Of a stretch of DNA of 35,060 nt, positions 16,535 through 23,802 are shown piece after piece; positions within the stretch are counted from its first letter, which is position 1; each line of letters starts with the position of its first letter. This stretch comes from an uncultured Spirochaetales bacterium. GTDB taxonomy: Bacteria > Spirochaetota > Spirochaetia > Sphaerochaetales > Sphaerochaetaceae. The stretch covers positions 1-35,060 of the forward strand of contig CALXOK010000022.1 of NCBI GenBank assembly GCA_944390025.1. The letters run 5' to 3'. A program made the translations under genes and the position numbers. The notes under the pieces are model-generated. The model searched no databases. It was not told the DNA's origin and worked only from the letters and a program-made list of their open reading frames with translations.

Positions 16535-17458
16535 GTGAATTTCGAAGTTTTCAGTATCGGAACAAGCGGGATGATGCCGCTTCCCGGGCGTTTCCTGACC
16601 AGCGCTCTGGTGCGCAGAGAAGGGGACATGTTCCTCTTTGACTGCGGGGAAGGGACTCAGGTCTCGCTTAAAATGCTCAACCTGAGCTGGAAGAAGATCA
16701 GCAATATATTCATCAGCCACATGCATGCAGATCATGTGACAGGCCTGCCGGGCCTTCTCATGCTCTCAAGCCAGGTTGACCGCACAGAACCCCTGCATAT
16801 CTGGGGACCCCAGCGCCTGGGTGACTACATCGACTCATCGCGCCGTATCCTGGATATGTATATAAACTATGAAATCATTTTCACACCCTGTGAGGAAGGG
16901 GCCATTCTGGAGACAGATGAGTACACAGTCAACTGTTTCATGCTGCGTCACACGAAGCTGTGCTACGGTTATTCGCTTGTCGAGAAGAAAAGAAGCGGAA
17001 TCTTCAGTGTGGAGAAGGCTCTGGCCCACAAGGTCGAGCGCGGTCCGAAATGGGCACTCCTGCAGCATGGCAGCAGCGTGGAGAATGAAGATGGCGAGAC
17101 TGTCACGCCTGATATGATACTCGGGCCGCAGCGTGACGGGCGCAAGTTCACTTATATCACGGACACAATGTATTTCCCTGAGCTTGCTGACTATGCTCAT
17201 GACTCTGACATACTCTTCTGTGAAGGCATGTTCGACTCATCGCTTGAAGAGGATGCTCGTGAGAAGAAGCACATGACAAGCGCTCAGGCGGCAATGGTCG
17301 CCAGAGACGCGGGTGCGGGAATGCTCTGCCTGCAGCACTATTCCCCCCGCTACAGTGACAAGGAGCTGAAGCTTCTTGCCGCCGAGGCCAGGGAAATCTT
17401 TCCTCAGACAGTGCTCACCCGTGACCGGATGAGCTTCAATATCCCACTGAAAGATTAG
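16535..17458 (+). CDS. rnz: Ribonuclease Z (tRNA 3'-end endonuclease)
   Basis: A 307-residue metallo-beta-lactamase-fold nuclease that trims tRNA 3' trailers. Zinc ligands are visible in HMHADH (residues 62-67, the HxHxDH motif) followed by TGLPGL, in MLRHTKLCYGYSL with its His, in ITDTMY with its Asp, and in the C-terminal LQHYSPRY. FDCGEGTQVSL near residue 36 is typical of RNase Z. The tRNA in this window lacks an encoded CCA, consistent with a need for this enzyme. The start is GTG with no usable Shine-Dalgarno, 7 bp after TATAAT. It overlaps the convergent TPR gene by 4 bp. Confidence 0.93.
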   Translation: MNFEVFSIGTSGMMPLPGRFLTSALVRREGDMFLFDCGEGTQVSLKMLNLSWKKISNIFISHMHADHVTGLPGLLMLSSQVDRTEPLHIWGPQRLGDYIDSSRRILDMYINYEIIFTPCEEGAILETDEYTVNCFMLRHTKLCYGYSLVEKKRSGIFSVEKALAHKVERGPKWALLQHGSSVENEDGETVTPDMILGPQRDGRKFTYITDTMYFPELADYAHDSDILFCEGMFDSSLEEDAREKKHMTSAQAAMVARDAGAGMLCLQHYSPRYSDKELKLLAAEAREIFPQTVLTRDRMSFNIPLKD

Positions 17459-18528
17459 TCTTCGCTACTGTGAGCCTTAAGCCAGGCTTCATCCTCATCG
17501 TTCAGATCCGTATCCGGGCTTGCGTCGTCAATCAGGCGCTCAAGGCGGGTCTCTTTCTCATCATCCGCCGGTCTGTCAAGCAATGCCGGGTCGAGGAAGA
17601 CATGGTTTTTGTTCTCCTTGATTTCGGGGATGTGCCCGTTGAAGACTGTCACAGGGTTTGAGTCGATGCTGACCATCGCCGCATGTGCTTTCTCATCATC
17701 CTCAAGCAGGGCGACAAGGCCTCTGACAGTTTCCTCGCTGATGATGGTCACCGGGCGGAAACGGACGCACTCAAGTGCCTGTCTGAGGTAATTGAGAGCC
17801 TCCTCCTTCTGGCCACAGTGGATGTGGATCTGGGCCATGTGTACATAGGGGTCGGCAAAACTGAATGATCCGGCCTTCTCGAAAAGGGAGGAAAGCATTT
17901 TGTATGCACTGGCCCATTCGCCCCTGAGCATCTGGTAAACCACCTGCAGATCAAGCAGTGCCAGAGAAGTGACACGTGTGCGGCTGAAATCCTCAACCAG
18001 CTTCTTGAAGTCCTTTGTGCGGTTCAATGCAAGGTAATACGTGCATGTGTTGATATACAGGACATTGTCACGGTAGTCAGTCGCAAGCACTTCCTCGCAA
18101 AGTGAGAGAGCTCTCTCATAGTCCCCGTCTACATAGAAGGCAAGGGAAAGGGCGCACTTGGCCTGGCTGAGAAGGACCTGATCCTTGAAACCCTTTTTCG
18201 CAATCAGCTTCTCAAGTGCGGCCTGTCCTGCAGCCTTCTCTCCCTCCTGTATGAGGATGGTGGCAGTGAGGACCGTGTATTTTGGCGAGATGCCGGCGGC
18301 AAGTGTCTTCTTGTAGTATTTCATCGCTTCCGGATAGCGGCTCCGGTCTTCTCTGCTGTATATGCGGTTGGCGCGGATGAAATAGTAGTAGGCACGCTCA
18401 GTCACGCCTATAATCAGGAAGGCCGCGATGATGAGGATTACGCATTCTGCAGTGGAAAGGGAGGCGAAAAGCAGACTGCAGAAAAGTATTATGAGTGTCA
18501 CATAGACAATGATTCTGTTTTTATCCAT
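17455..18528 (-). CDS. Membrane-anchored tetratricopeptide-repeat protein
   Basis: A 357-residue protein. Two hydrophobic helices lie at the N-terminus (IIVYVTLIILFCSLLFASL and CVILIIAAFLIIGVT, about residues 5-42), followed by helical repeats consistent with several TPR units (SKYPEAMKYYKK-like, DYERALSLCEEVL, EALNYLRQALECV). An acidic C-terminal tail is rich in Asp/Glu. It probably faces the cytoplasm and scaffolds protein contacts; the partner is unknown. I place the start at ATG 18528 (MDKNRII) rather than TTG 18534, because the -10 box is 8 bp before the ATG. It is divergent from queH and convergent with rnz. Confidence 0.8.
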   Translation of the reverse strand: MDKNRIIVYVTLIILFCSLLFASLSTAECVILIIAAFLIIGVTERAYYYFIRANRIYSREDRSRYPEAMKYYKKTLAAGISPKYTVLTATILIQEGEKAAGQAALEKLIAKKGFKDQVLLSQAKCALSLAFYVDGDYERALSLCEEVLATDYRDNVLYINTCTYYLALNRTKDFKKLVEDFSRTRVTSLALLDLQVVYQMLRGEWASAYKMLSSLFEKAGSFSFADPYVHMAQIHIHCGQKEEALNYLRQALECVRFRPVTIISEETVRGLVALLEDDEKAHAAMVSIDSNPVTVFNGHIPEIKENKNHVFLDPALLDRPADDEKETRLERLIDDASPDTDLNDEDEAWLKAHSSED

Positions 18529-18536
18529 GGCCAAAG

Positions 18537-18565
18537 ATTGTATAGGTAATGCAGGCTAATGTGAA
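18537..18565 (-). promoter_or_regulatory. TPR-gene promoter giving a leaderless start
   Basis: On the minus strand: -35 TTCACA (18560-18565), 17-bp spacer, -10 TACAAT (18537-18542), then 8 bases to ATG 18528. No Shine-Dalgarno is present. It is back to back with the queH promoter; their -35 boxes are only 8 bp apart. Confidence 0.7.
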
Positions 18566-18573
18566 GAAGCGGC

Positions 18574-18602
18574 TTGTCCTGAAAAGAACAAGGCTGTAGT
18601 AT
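18574..18602 (+). promoter_or_regulatory. queH promoter giving a leaderless start
   Basis: -35 TTGTCC (18574-18579), 17-bp spacer, -10 TAGTAT (18597-18602), then 7 bases (TTGCTCT) to ATG 18610. No Shine-Dalgarno exists, and an in-frame stop at 18580-18582 followed by no alternative start codon fixes the start. Confidence 0.7.
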
Positions 18603-18609
18603 TTGCTCT

Positions 18610-19149
18610 ATGGGTGAGGATGACAGAAGAATTCTTGTTCACTGCTGCTGCGGCCCCTGTGCCACCAGCAGTGTTGAACGCCTGCTTGCTGAGGGCTGGC
18701 AGCCTGTTCTTTTCTTCTCCAACAGCAATATTTTCCCGCATGAGGAGTTCCTTAAACGCTACGGTGAGCTTGTCAAGGTGGCCTCTGTCCATTCGCTTGA
18801 AGTGATAATGGAAGAGCAGGACCATGAGGCCTGGCTTGAATATATAAAAGGGCATGAGGATGAGCCGGAAGGAGCCGGGCGCTGTGATCTGTGTTTCTCA
18901 TACAATCTGGAACGTGCGGCATTGAAGGCACAGGAAGTCGGCATCAGCCATTTCTGCACGACACTGACAGTCTCCCGCTTCAAGAACAGCAGCAGGATAT
19001 TCGCCCAGGGACGCAGGCATGAAGGCTTTGAGGAGATTGATTTCAAGAAAAAGGACGGTTTCAGCCGCTCAGTCCAGTTGTCGCGCGAGATGAATCTCTA
19101 CAGGCAGAACTACTGCGGCTGCGAGTTCTCGCTCGGGAGGAGAGGATGA
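18610..19149 (+). CDS. queH: Epoxyqueuosine reductase QueH
   Basis: A 179-residue protein of the former DUF208 family that makes queuosine from epoxyqueuosine in tRNA, a non-homologous replacement for QueG. It has the N-terminal vicinal cysteine motif HCCCGPC (residues 11-17), RCDLCFSYNLERAA (about residue 91), TTLTVSRFKNS and the C-terminal NYCGCEFSL. These Cys groups bind the [4Fe-4S] cluster and a second metal centre in the family. The ATG is the only possible start in frame and is predicted to be leaderless. The stop overlaps the cls start (ATGA). Confidence 0.92.
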   Translation: MGEDDRRILVHCCCGPCATSSVERLLAEGWQPVLFFSNSNIFPHEEFLKRYGELVKVASVHSLEVIMEEQDHEAWLEYIKGHEDEPEGAGRCDLCFSYNLERAALKAQEVGISHFCTTLTVSRFKNSSRIFAQGRRHEGFEEIDFKKKDGFSRSVQLSREMNLYRQNYCGCEFSLGRRG

Positions 19150-20669
19150 GAAAGCTTTTCCGTCTCCTTTCCTCCAGACTCTTCTGGTTCGTCCTGTCCA
19201 TGGGACTGCAGTTCTGCCTTCTCGTGACTGGAGTCTTCTATCTTTCAAACAACACCTATGTCTTTCTTTTCCTGCTTGCAATGAGCCTTTTTACGGCGCT
19301 CTTTGTCGCGACACGTGACGAGGCGGCGGACTACAAGCTGGCCTGGATGCTCATAATAGTCGTCTTCCCGCTTGCAGGAGGCGTCCTCTACCTCATATTC
19401 GGAAAGAAGAAGATCGGGCGCAAGGCGATAAGGAAGGTCTATCTCACCCGTGACATGCATCTTTACCAGAGTGAGCTTGAGGATATCCAGGACGGACAGC
19501 CTGATGAGGTGAAGGAAAGCGAACGCGGCCAGATGGAGTACATTCACAGAATCACGGGCTTCGCTCCATATAAGGATACTGGCGTGAAGTACTATCCTCA
19601 GACAGATGAGTTCATCACTGACCTGATTGAGGAAATAAGGAAGGCACGGCGGTTCATCTTCATCGAATACTTCATCATCGCCCCCGGCAAGGTGTGGGAC
19701 ACGATACTCTCTGAGCTTGTGAAGAAGAAAGAAGAGGGTGTCGATATAAGGATTCTCTATGATGACCTCGGCTCCATCAATGCCCTGCCGAAGAATTACA
19801 GCCATCAGCTCAGGGCAATGGGTTTCAAGGCATATCCTTTCAATCCGCTTGCCATACATATGAATCCGAGGCTCAACTACCGCGATCACCGCAAGATATT
19901 CAACATAGACGGTAATGTCTGCTTCACAGGCGGTCTGAACCTTGCGGATGAGTATAACAACAACACCATCCGTTTCGGTTTCTGGAAAGACAACGCCATC
20001 AGGATAAGCGGAAGCGCGGTGTGGAACTTCACCCTGATGTATCTGCTTCTGTGGAAGGCTGTGACCAGAGGCGGGGATGAAGCCTATGAGAGCTTCCGTC
20101 CTCAGTTGAAGTGCCCTGATGACGGTTACGTCCAGCCCTTTGCGGACAGCCCGTTCGATGATACCGCAATCGCGAGGAATGTATATATCCAGGCAATCAA
20201 CAACGCACGCCGCTATGTCTGGATAGTAACGCCCTATCTGATACTCGACAGCGACCTGACAACCGCCCTGACGATAGCGGCAGGTTCCGGTGTTGATGTG
20301 CGTATCGTGACGCCTCATTACGCGGACAAGAAGAGCGTTCACGAAGTCACCCGCTCACAGTACATGAAGCTTGTGTCTCAAGGAGTGAGGATTTACGAGT
20401 ACCTTCCGGGCTTCATCCACTCTAAGACGCTTGTCTGTGATGACCGGGTCGCAATAGCCGGAACGGCGAATCTCGATTTCCGCTCTTTCTTCCTTCATTT
20501 TGAGCTTTCAATACTCTTCACAGGCGGTTCTGTGATAGAAGAGATAAAGAAAGATACGTTATATGCCATCGAAAGGGGGCAGGAACAGACAGAGGAGCTT
20601 CTCTCGTCAGTCAGCCTTGTCAGGCGGCTTGTGAGAACATTCTTCGGATTTTTCTCACCTGCACTCTGA
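19146..20669 (+). CDS. cls: Cardiolipin synthase (phospholipase D superfamily)
   Basis: A 507-residue membrane enzyme that joins phosphatidylglycerol-type lipids to cardiolipin. Two N-terminal transmembrane helices (about residues 14-55) and a third hydrophobic stretch (WMLIIVVFPLAGGVLYLIFG) precede the catalytic part. Both HKD motifs are intact: HRKIFNIDG (about residue 247, followed by GGLNLADEY) and HSKTLVCDD (about residue 424, followed by GTANLDFRSF). Length is normal for bacterial ClsA. It is translationally coupled to queH without a known metabolic link. Confidence 0.93.
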   Translation: MRKLFRLLSSRLFWFVLSMGLQFCLLVTGVFYLSNNTYVFLFLLAMSLFTALFVATRDEAADYKLAWMLIIVVFPLAGGVLYLIFGKKKIGRKAIRKVYLTRDMHLYQSELEDIQDGQPDEVKESERGQMEYIHRITGFAPYKDTGVKYYPQTDEFITDLIEEIRKARRFIFIEYFIIAPGKVWDTILSELVKKKEEGVDIRILYDDLGSINALPKNYSHQLRAMGFKAYPFNPLAIHMNPRLNYRDHRKIFNIDGNVCFTGGLNLADEYNNNTIRFGFWKDNAIRISGSAVWNFTLMYLLLWKAVTRGGDEAYESFRPQLKCPDDGYVQPFADSPFDDTAIARNVYIQAINNARRYVWIVTPYLILDSDLTTALTIAAGSGVDVRIVTPHYADKKSVHEVTRSQYMKLVSQGVRIYEYLPGFIHSKTLVCDDRVAIAGTANLDFRSFFLHFELSILFTGGSVIEEIKKDTLYAIERGQEQTEELLSSVSLVRRLVRTFFGFFSPAL

Positions 20670-20673
20670 TTTA

Positions 20674-20682
20674 TGCTATTAT
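20674..20682 (+). promoter_or_regulatory. Extended -10 promoter before the YerC-like gene
   Basis: TGCTATTAT fits an extended -10 (TG-n-TATAAT type), with the hexamer at 20677-20682. It ends 10 bases before ATG 20693, and no -35 or Shine-Dalgarno is evident. The predicted leader is about 3-4 nt. Confidence 0.5.
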
Positions 20683-20692
20683 TTAAAAAGCC

Positions 20693-21010
20693 ATGCCAGA
20701 AAAGAAAACTACCCAGACAGACCTTACTCCATCTTACAACGACCTGATCAGAATCTTCACTGAAGTGAAAAGCGAGGAGGATATGAAAGCCCTCTTCGAG
20801 GATATGTTCACTGATGCTGAGATAAAGGATTTCACAATCCGCTGGAAACTGATGAATGATTTGTACAATCATGTGCCTCAGCGCGCGATTGCAAGCGAGC
20901 TTAAAATCAGCCTGTGCCGCATCACCCGCGGAAGCCGCATGCTCAAGAAAAAGGATGGCTACGTCAGACGCAAGCTATCCGAGCGCTATGATGACCACAT
21001 TCATATCTGA
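20693..21010 (+). CDS. TrpR-like transcriptional regulator, YerC/YecD family
   Basis: A 105-residue all-helical protein of the Trp-repressor-like YerC/YecD family. The helix-turn-helix is visible near residues 62-82 (PQRAIASELKISLCRITRGS). The motif DAEIKDFTIRWKLMNDLY before it is characteristic of the family. The regulated genes are not known; the neighbouring rubredoxin and cls are possible but unsupported. The gene appears to have its own promoter with almost no leader. Confidence 0.82.
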   Translation: MPEKKTTQTDLTPSYNDLIRIFTEVKSEEDMKALFEDMFTDAEIKDFTIRWKLMNDLYNHVPQRAIASELKISLCRITRGSRMLKKKDGYVRRKLSERYDDHIHI

Positions 21011-21016
21011 AATCAG

Positions 21017-21066
21017 TTGCATTGAAAGTAAAGCTGTGGTATATTATCAGTAATAATTCCTGATAA
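21017..21066 (+). promoter_or_regulatory. Rubredoxin promoter with a 7-bp dyad in the leader
   Basis: TTGCAT (21017-21022) and TATATT (21040-21045) are 17 bp apart. A perfect inverted repeat TTATCAG (21044-21050) and CTGATAA (21060-21066) spans the predicted transcription start and ends against the Shine-Dalgarno AAGGAGG. It could be an operator or an RNA stem that hides the ribosome-binding site. Confidence 0.5.
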
Positions 21067-21078
21067 GGAGGAAACAAC

Positions 21079-21195
21079 ATGAAATACAGATGTGTTCTTT
21101 GCGGATACGAATATGAAGGCGACAAGCTTCCTGAAGATTTTGTCTGCCCGGTCTGCGGCGCAGGTCCTGAGGACTTCGAGGTCGTGGAGGAGTGA
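21079..21195 (+). CDS. Small rubredoxin-like protein (38 residues)
   Basis: A 38-residue protein consisting only of two rubredoxin knuckles, CVLCGY (residues 5-10) and CPVCGA (23-28), which together bind one iron. It is shorter than classical rubredoxins (about 52 residues) and lacks most of the middle loop and C-terminal strand, so it resembles the rubredoxin-like domain of rubrerythrins standing alone. Strong Shine-Dalgarno AAGGAGG. Probably a single-electron carrier in peroxide or oxygen defence, by family analogy. It is followed at once by a terminator. Confidence 0.9.
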   Translation: MKYRCVLCGYEYEGDKLPEDFVCPVCGAGPEDFEVVEE

Positions 21196-21202
21196 AAGAG
21201 AT

Positions 21203-21235
21203 GAGAGCCAGGGGCACACCCTGGCCTCTTTGTAT
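21203..21235 (+). terminator. Rho-independent terminator after rubredoxin
   Basis: GCCAGGG (21207-21213) pairs with CCCTGGC (21219-21225) around the loop GCACA, followed by a T-rich stretch from 21227. It lies 11 bp after the rubredoxin stop. Confidence 0.8.
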
Positions 21236-21264
21236 TGACGCATCAGCTGACTTTAATTTAGGAT
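21235..21264 (+). promoter_or_regulatory. tRNA-Leu promoter
   Basis: TTGACG (21235-21240), 18-bp spacer, TAGGAT (21259-21264). The predicted start lies about 9 bp before the mature tRNA 5' end, and the -35 begins at the tail of the rubredoxin terminator. Confidence 0.5.
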
Positions 21265-21279
21265 TCTGCATTGTTCACT

Positions 21280-21363
21280 GGCCGCATGGCGGAACTGGCA
21301 GACGCAGCAGACTCAAAATCTGCCGGTAGCAATACCTTATCGGTTCGACCCCGATTGCGGCTA
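21280..21363 (+). tRNA. tRNA-Leu (anticodon CAA)
   Basis: The 84-nt cloverleaf can be folded by eye. Acceptor strands 21280-21286 and 21356-21362 close with a G-U first pair. The D-arm GGAACTGGCAGAC is of leucine type. Anticodon stem GCAGA/TCTGC holds the loop CTCAAAA, with CAA at 21314-21316. A variable arm of class II length precedes the T-arm ATCGG-TTCGACC-CCGAT. The discriminator is A, and CCA is not encoded, so it must be added after transcription. It reads UUG. Confidence 0.93.
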
Positions 21364-21369
21364 ATCCGG

Positions 21370-21415
21370 AATGTCAGAAACAACTGTGAGAAACGGTTAC
21401 TTCTGACATTTTTTT
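21370..21415 (+). terminator. Rho-independent terminator after tRNA-Leu
   Basis: AATGTCAGAA (21370-21379) pairs perfectly with TTCTGACATT (21401-21410), followed by a run of seven T residues to 21415. The 21-nt loop contains a smaller possible stem. Confidence 0.88.
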
Positions 21416-21503
21416 GTGCCTTTCTGGATGTTCTTATATTGATTACGTGACCCGCTCAGAACAGATATGGCAAAACATGAAATAATCATTTAATCTTTCT
21501 GGC

Positions 21504-21908
21504 ATGACTGCATACGACAAGGCGCTTTACCTGCTTTCCGTAAGGGAGCATACAAGGAAGGAACTTGAGACCAAGCTTTCAGCGAAAGGATATCCGAAAG
21601 AGGAGATGAAAGAAGCTCTGGACAGGCTGGAAGAGGAGAACATGCTCAGTGAGAAGCGCTTCTGTGAAAGCTATATCCGCTCAAGACTGAGAAAGAATCC
21701 TGAAGGCAAGGCCATCATCATACAGCGTCTGATTGAGAAAGGAGTGCCATCCGCTCTTGCTCACAGCGTGGCCGATGAATACTTTCTGGAACATGAAGAC
21801 GAGATTGCCGGAATATATAAAGCCTATAAGGAAAAAGTCGTGAGAATAAAAGGGGAAGAGAAGGCGAGAGGCCTCCTCTTCCGTAAACAGATCCGCATCA
21901 GGGATTGA
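21504..21908 (+). CDS. recX: RecX-family regulator of RecA
   Basis: A 134-residue helical protein of the RecX family, which binds RecA filaments and limits recombination. Visible family pattern: ALYLLSVREHTRKELETKLSAKGYP, then LEEENMLSEKRFCESYIRSRL, then a third three-helix repeat ending in a basic tail. It is shorter than many RecX proteins but complete. No Shine-Dalgarno precedes the ATG; a weak -10 (TTTAAT, 21489-21494) lies 9 bp upstream, without a clear -35. recA is not adjacent. The 3' end overlaps the convergent adenine deaminase gene by 11 bp. Confidence 0.85.
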   Translation: MTAYDKALYLLSVREHTRKELETKLSAKGYPKEEMKEALDRLEEENMLSEKRFCESYIRSRLRKNPEGKAIIIQRLIEKGVPSALAHSVADEYFLEHEDEIAGIYKAYKEKVVRIKGEEKARGLLFRKQIRIRD

Positions 21909-23631
21909 TGTCAGTGAAGCTGAATGCGGAGACATCAAACAGTCCGCTGTCAGTGATCTTCAGTGCAGGTATGACAGGAAGTGCCATGAATGAAAGAGTC
22001 ATGAAGGGGTCTATGTCACGGCTGACACCGAGTTTACCGTAAGCCACTTCATGCATTTCCTTCAGGGTCCTGTAAACAGACTGAGCATCCTCATCAGTCA
22101 TCAGGCCCGCAATCTCAAGCACATGGGTCATCAGGACCTTTCCGTCCTGCACTATGGTCACTCCGCCTCCGCATCTTACAAGTTCATTCACCGCGGCTTC
22201 CATGTCTCTGTCATTTGTTCCTATGACAATGATGTTGTGTGAGTCATGGGAAATCGAAGTCGCGACAGCACCGCTCTTCATTCCATAGCCTTTAATCAGA
22301 CCGACTCCGACAGTGCCGAGTCCTTTATGCCGCTCGACAGACGCTATCTTGAGTATGTCAATGTCTTCATCTCTGATAAAGCAGCCTTCATCGTCTCTCT
22401 TCACATCGCAGATGAGATTCTCTGTGACGACAGAACCCGGAATGATTCCGATGACACGGGCCTTGTCACTGTCAAGGCGGAGCTTCAGTCTGGAAGCGGA
22501 GAAATCCTTCACATTCATCATTCCTGAAACCTTCTCCGGTTTCACATGACGGGCTTTCTCAAGGATGTTTCCGCCTTCAGCCGTCAGCCTGCCAAGTATA
22601 AATACTTCATCCGGCACGATATGAGAAAGATCATCACAGAGGAAGAAGTCAGCCCTCAGCCCAGGTGCAATGGCGCCTCTGTCCTTCAAGCCGTAGCAGG
22701 TCGCGGCATTGATTGTCGCAGCGCTGAGCGCCCATTCGCTCTTCAGCCCGGCCCCTATGGCAAGATTGACCGCATTCTGGATATGGCCTTCATCTATGAT
22801 GGTCTCAGGCTGGCAGTCATCCGTGCAGAAAAGCACGCGGCTGATGTTTTCTGGCGTCACTCCTGGAAGGAGGCCGAGCACGTTCTTGCAGGCCGTTCCC
22901 TGTCTGAGTGCCACATACATTCCGCGCCGCACCCTGTCAAGGAGTTCCTGCGGCGTCGCGCATTCATGATCGGTCCTGATCTGGCATGCGGAGTAGGCAT
23001 CAAGGTCCCTGTCCTTCACGTCAGGGGCATGACCGTCGATTATCTTGCCAGTGCCGTATGCGCACTCCAGCTTGTCGAGCACGAAATCAAGTCCGGCAGA
23101 AATTCCGGGGTAGTTCATCATCTCACCCAGTCCGAGTACCCTTTCTTCACCAATCATCGTACTGATTGAATCAGCAAGAAGCGTTGCTCCCGCGTGCTCG
23201 CTGTCAGTTGCAGGGACGCAGGAGGGGAACATCAGATATACGGAAAGCGGTATGTCCTGGGAAGCCTTGAGCATATAGCGCATGGCATCAAGTCCTGCGA
23301 CATTGCAGATCTCATGAGGATCCGCGACGACTGTGGTCGTTCCTTTCGGGACGATAAGGTCACTGAAAGCGGCAGGCGAGAGATGGGATGACTCAATATG
23401 GCAGTGGGCATCGATGAAGCCCGGAACCATGAAACGTCCACCGGCATCAATCACACGCTCTGCCTCGACTTCATCGCTGAAGGAGGCAAAGTGTCCGTCA
23501 ATGACACTCACGCTTGCCTTGAAAACCGTCTTGTTGAATACATCCACAACATTGCAGTTTCTGATAAGCAGGTCTGCCTTCTTTCTCTTCTGGCAGACAT
23601 CAATGAGTTTCTTTGCAAGGTCTCTGTTCAT
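21898..23631 (-). CDS. ade: Adenine deaminase
   Basis: A 577-residue amidohydrolase that converts adenine to hypoxanthine and ammonia. The metal site is in PGFIDAHCHIESSHL (about residue 67). Characteristic blocks include GTTTVVADPHEICNVAG, FPSCVPATDSEHAGA, GEMMNYPG, a DGHAP motif and, late in the protein, TSISHDSHNIIVIGTND. ATG 23631 is chosen because GGAGG lies 6 bp upstream and MNRDLAKKLI matches the usual start; the frame extends nine more codons. It is divergent from a purine permease across 171 bp, and together they would import and deaminate adenine. Confidence 0.95.
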   Translation of the reverse strand: MNRDLAKKLIDVCQKRKKADLLIRNCNVVDVFNKTVFKASVSVIDGHFASFSDEVEAERVIDAGGRFMVPGFIDAHCHIESSHLSPAAFSDLIVPKGTTTVVADPHEICNVAGLDAMRYMLKASQDIPLSVYLMFPSCVPATDSEHAGATLLADSISTMIGEERVLGLGEMMNYPGISAGLDFVLDKLECAYGTGKIIDGHAPDVKDRDLDAYSACQIRTDHECATPQELLDRVRRGMYVALRQGTACKNVLGLLPGVTPENISRVLFCTDDCQPETIIDEGHIQNAVNLAIGAGLKSEWALSAATINAATCYGLKDRGAIAPGLRADFFLCDDLSHIVPDEVFILGRLTAEGGNILEKARHVKPEKVSGMMNVKDFSASRLKLRLDSDKARVIGIIPGSVVTENLICDVKRDDEGCFIRDEDIDILKIASVERHKGLGTVGVGLIKGYGMKSGAVATSISHDSHNIIVIGTNDRDMEAAVNELVRCGGGVTIVQDGKVLMTHVLEIAGLMTDEDAQSVYRTLKEMHEVAYGKLGVSRDIDPFMTLSFMALPVIPALKITDSGLFDVSAFSFTDINP

Positions 23632-23703
23632 TGTTACCTCCAATACGGATTTTACCACTGTCAGGCAATTTCAGGGGAGAAAATTGAGTTAATACAAAAT
23701 TTC

Positions 23704-23758
23704 TTGCACGGGTTTCTTTTCGCATCTATACTGAAAGTGTGTTGCGAAAACTGCAACA
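23704..23758 (+). promoter_or_regulatory. Purine-permease promoter and leader hairpin
   Basis: TTGCAC (23704-23709), 17-bp spacer, TATACT (23727-23732). The ~64-nt leader begins with a 6-bp hairpin, TGTTGC (23740-23745) and GCAACA (23753-23758), and ends with Shine-Dalgarno AGGAGGAG (23789-23796). I found none of the conserved joining sequences of a purine riboswitch. Confidence 0.65.
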
Positions 23759-23802
23759 AACAACTGTTTCAGAGTCAAAACCACTATTAGGAGGAGTGAC
23801 AT

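Noticed and set aside
19245..20342. Minus-strand open frame of 365 codons inside cls
   Set aside because: cls has both HKD motifs in the plus frame; the antisense frame has no start signal or domain.
20631..20658. Terminator after cls (GTGAGAA with TTCTCAC)
   Set aside because: The stem lies within the cls coding end and has no T-run after it.
23632..23802. Purine riboswitch before adenine deaminase or the permease
   Set aside because: Conserved joining and loop sequences of the purine aptamer are not visible, and the leader is only about 64 nt.
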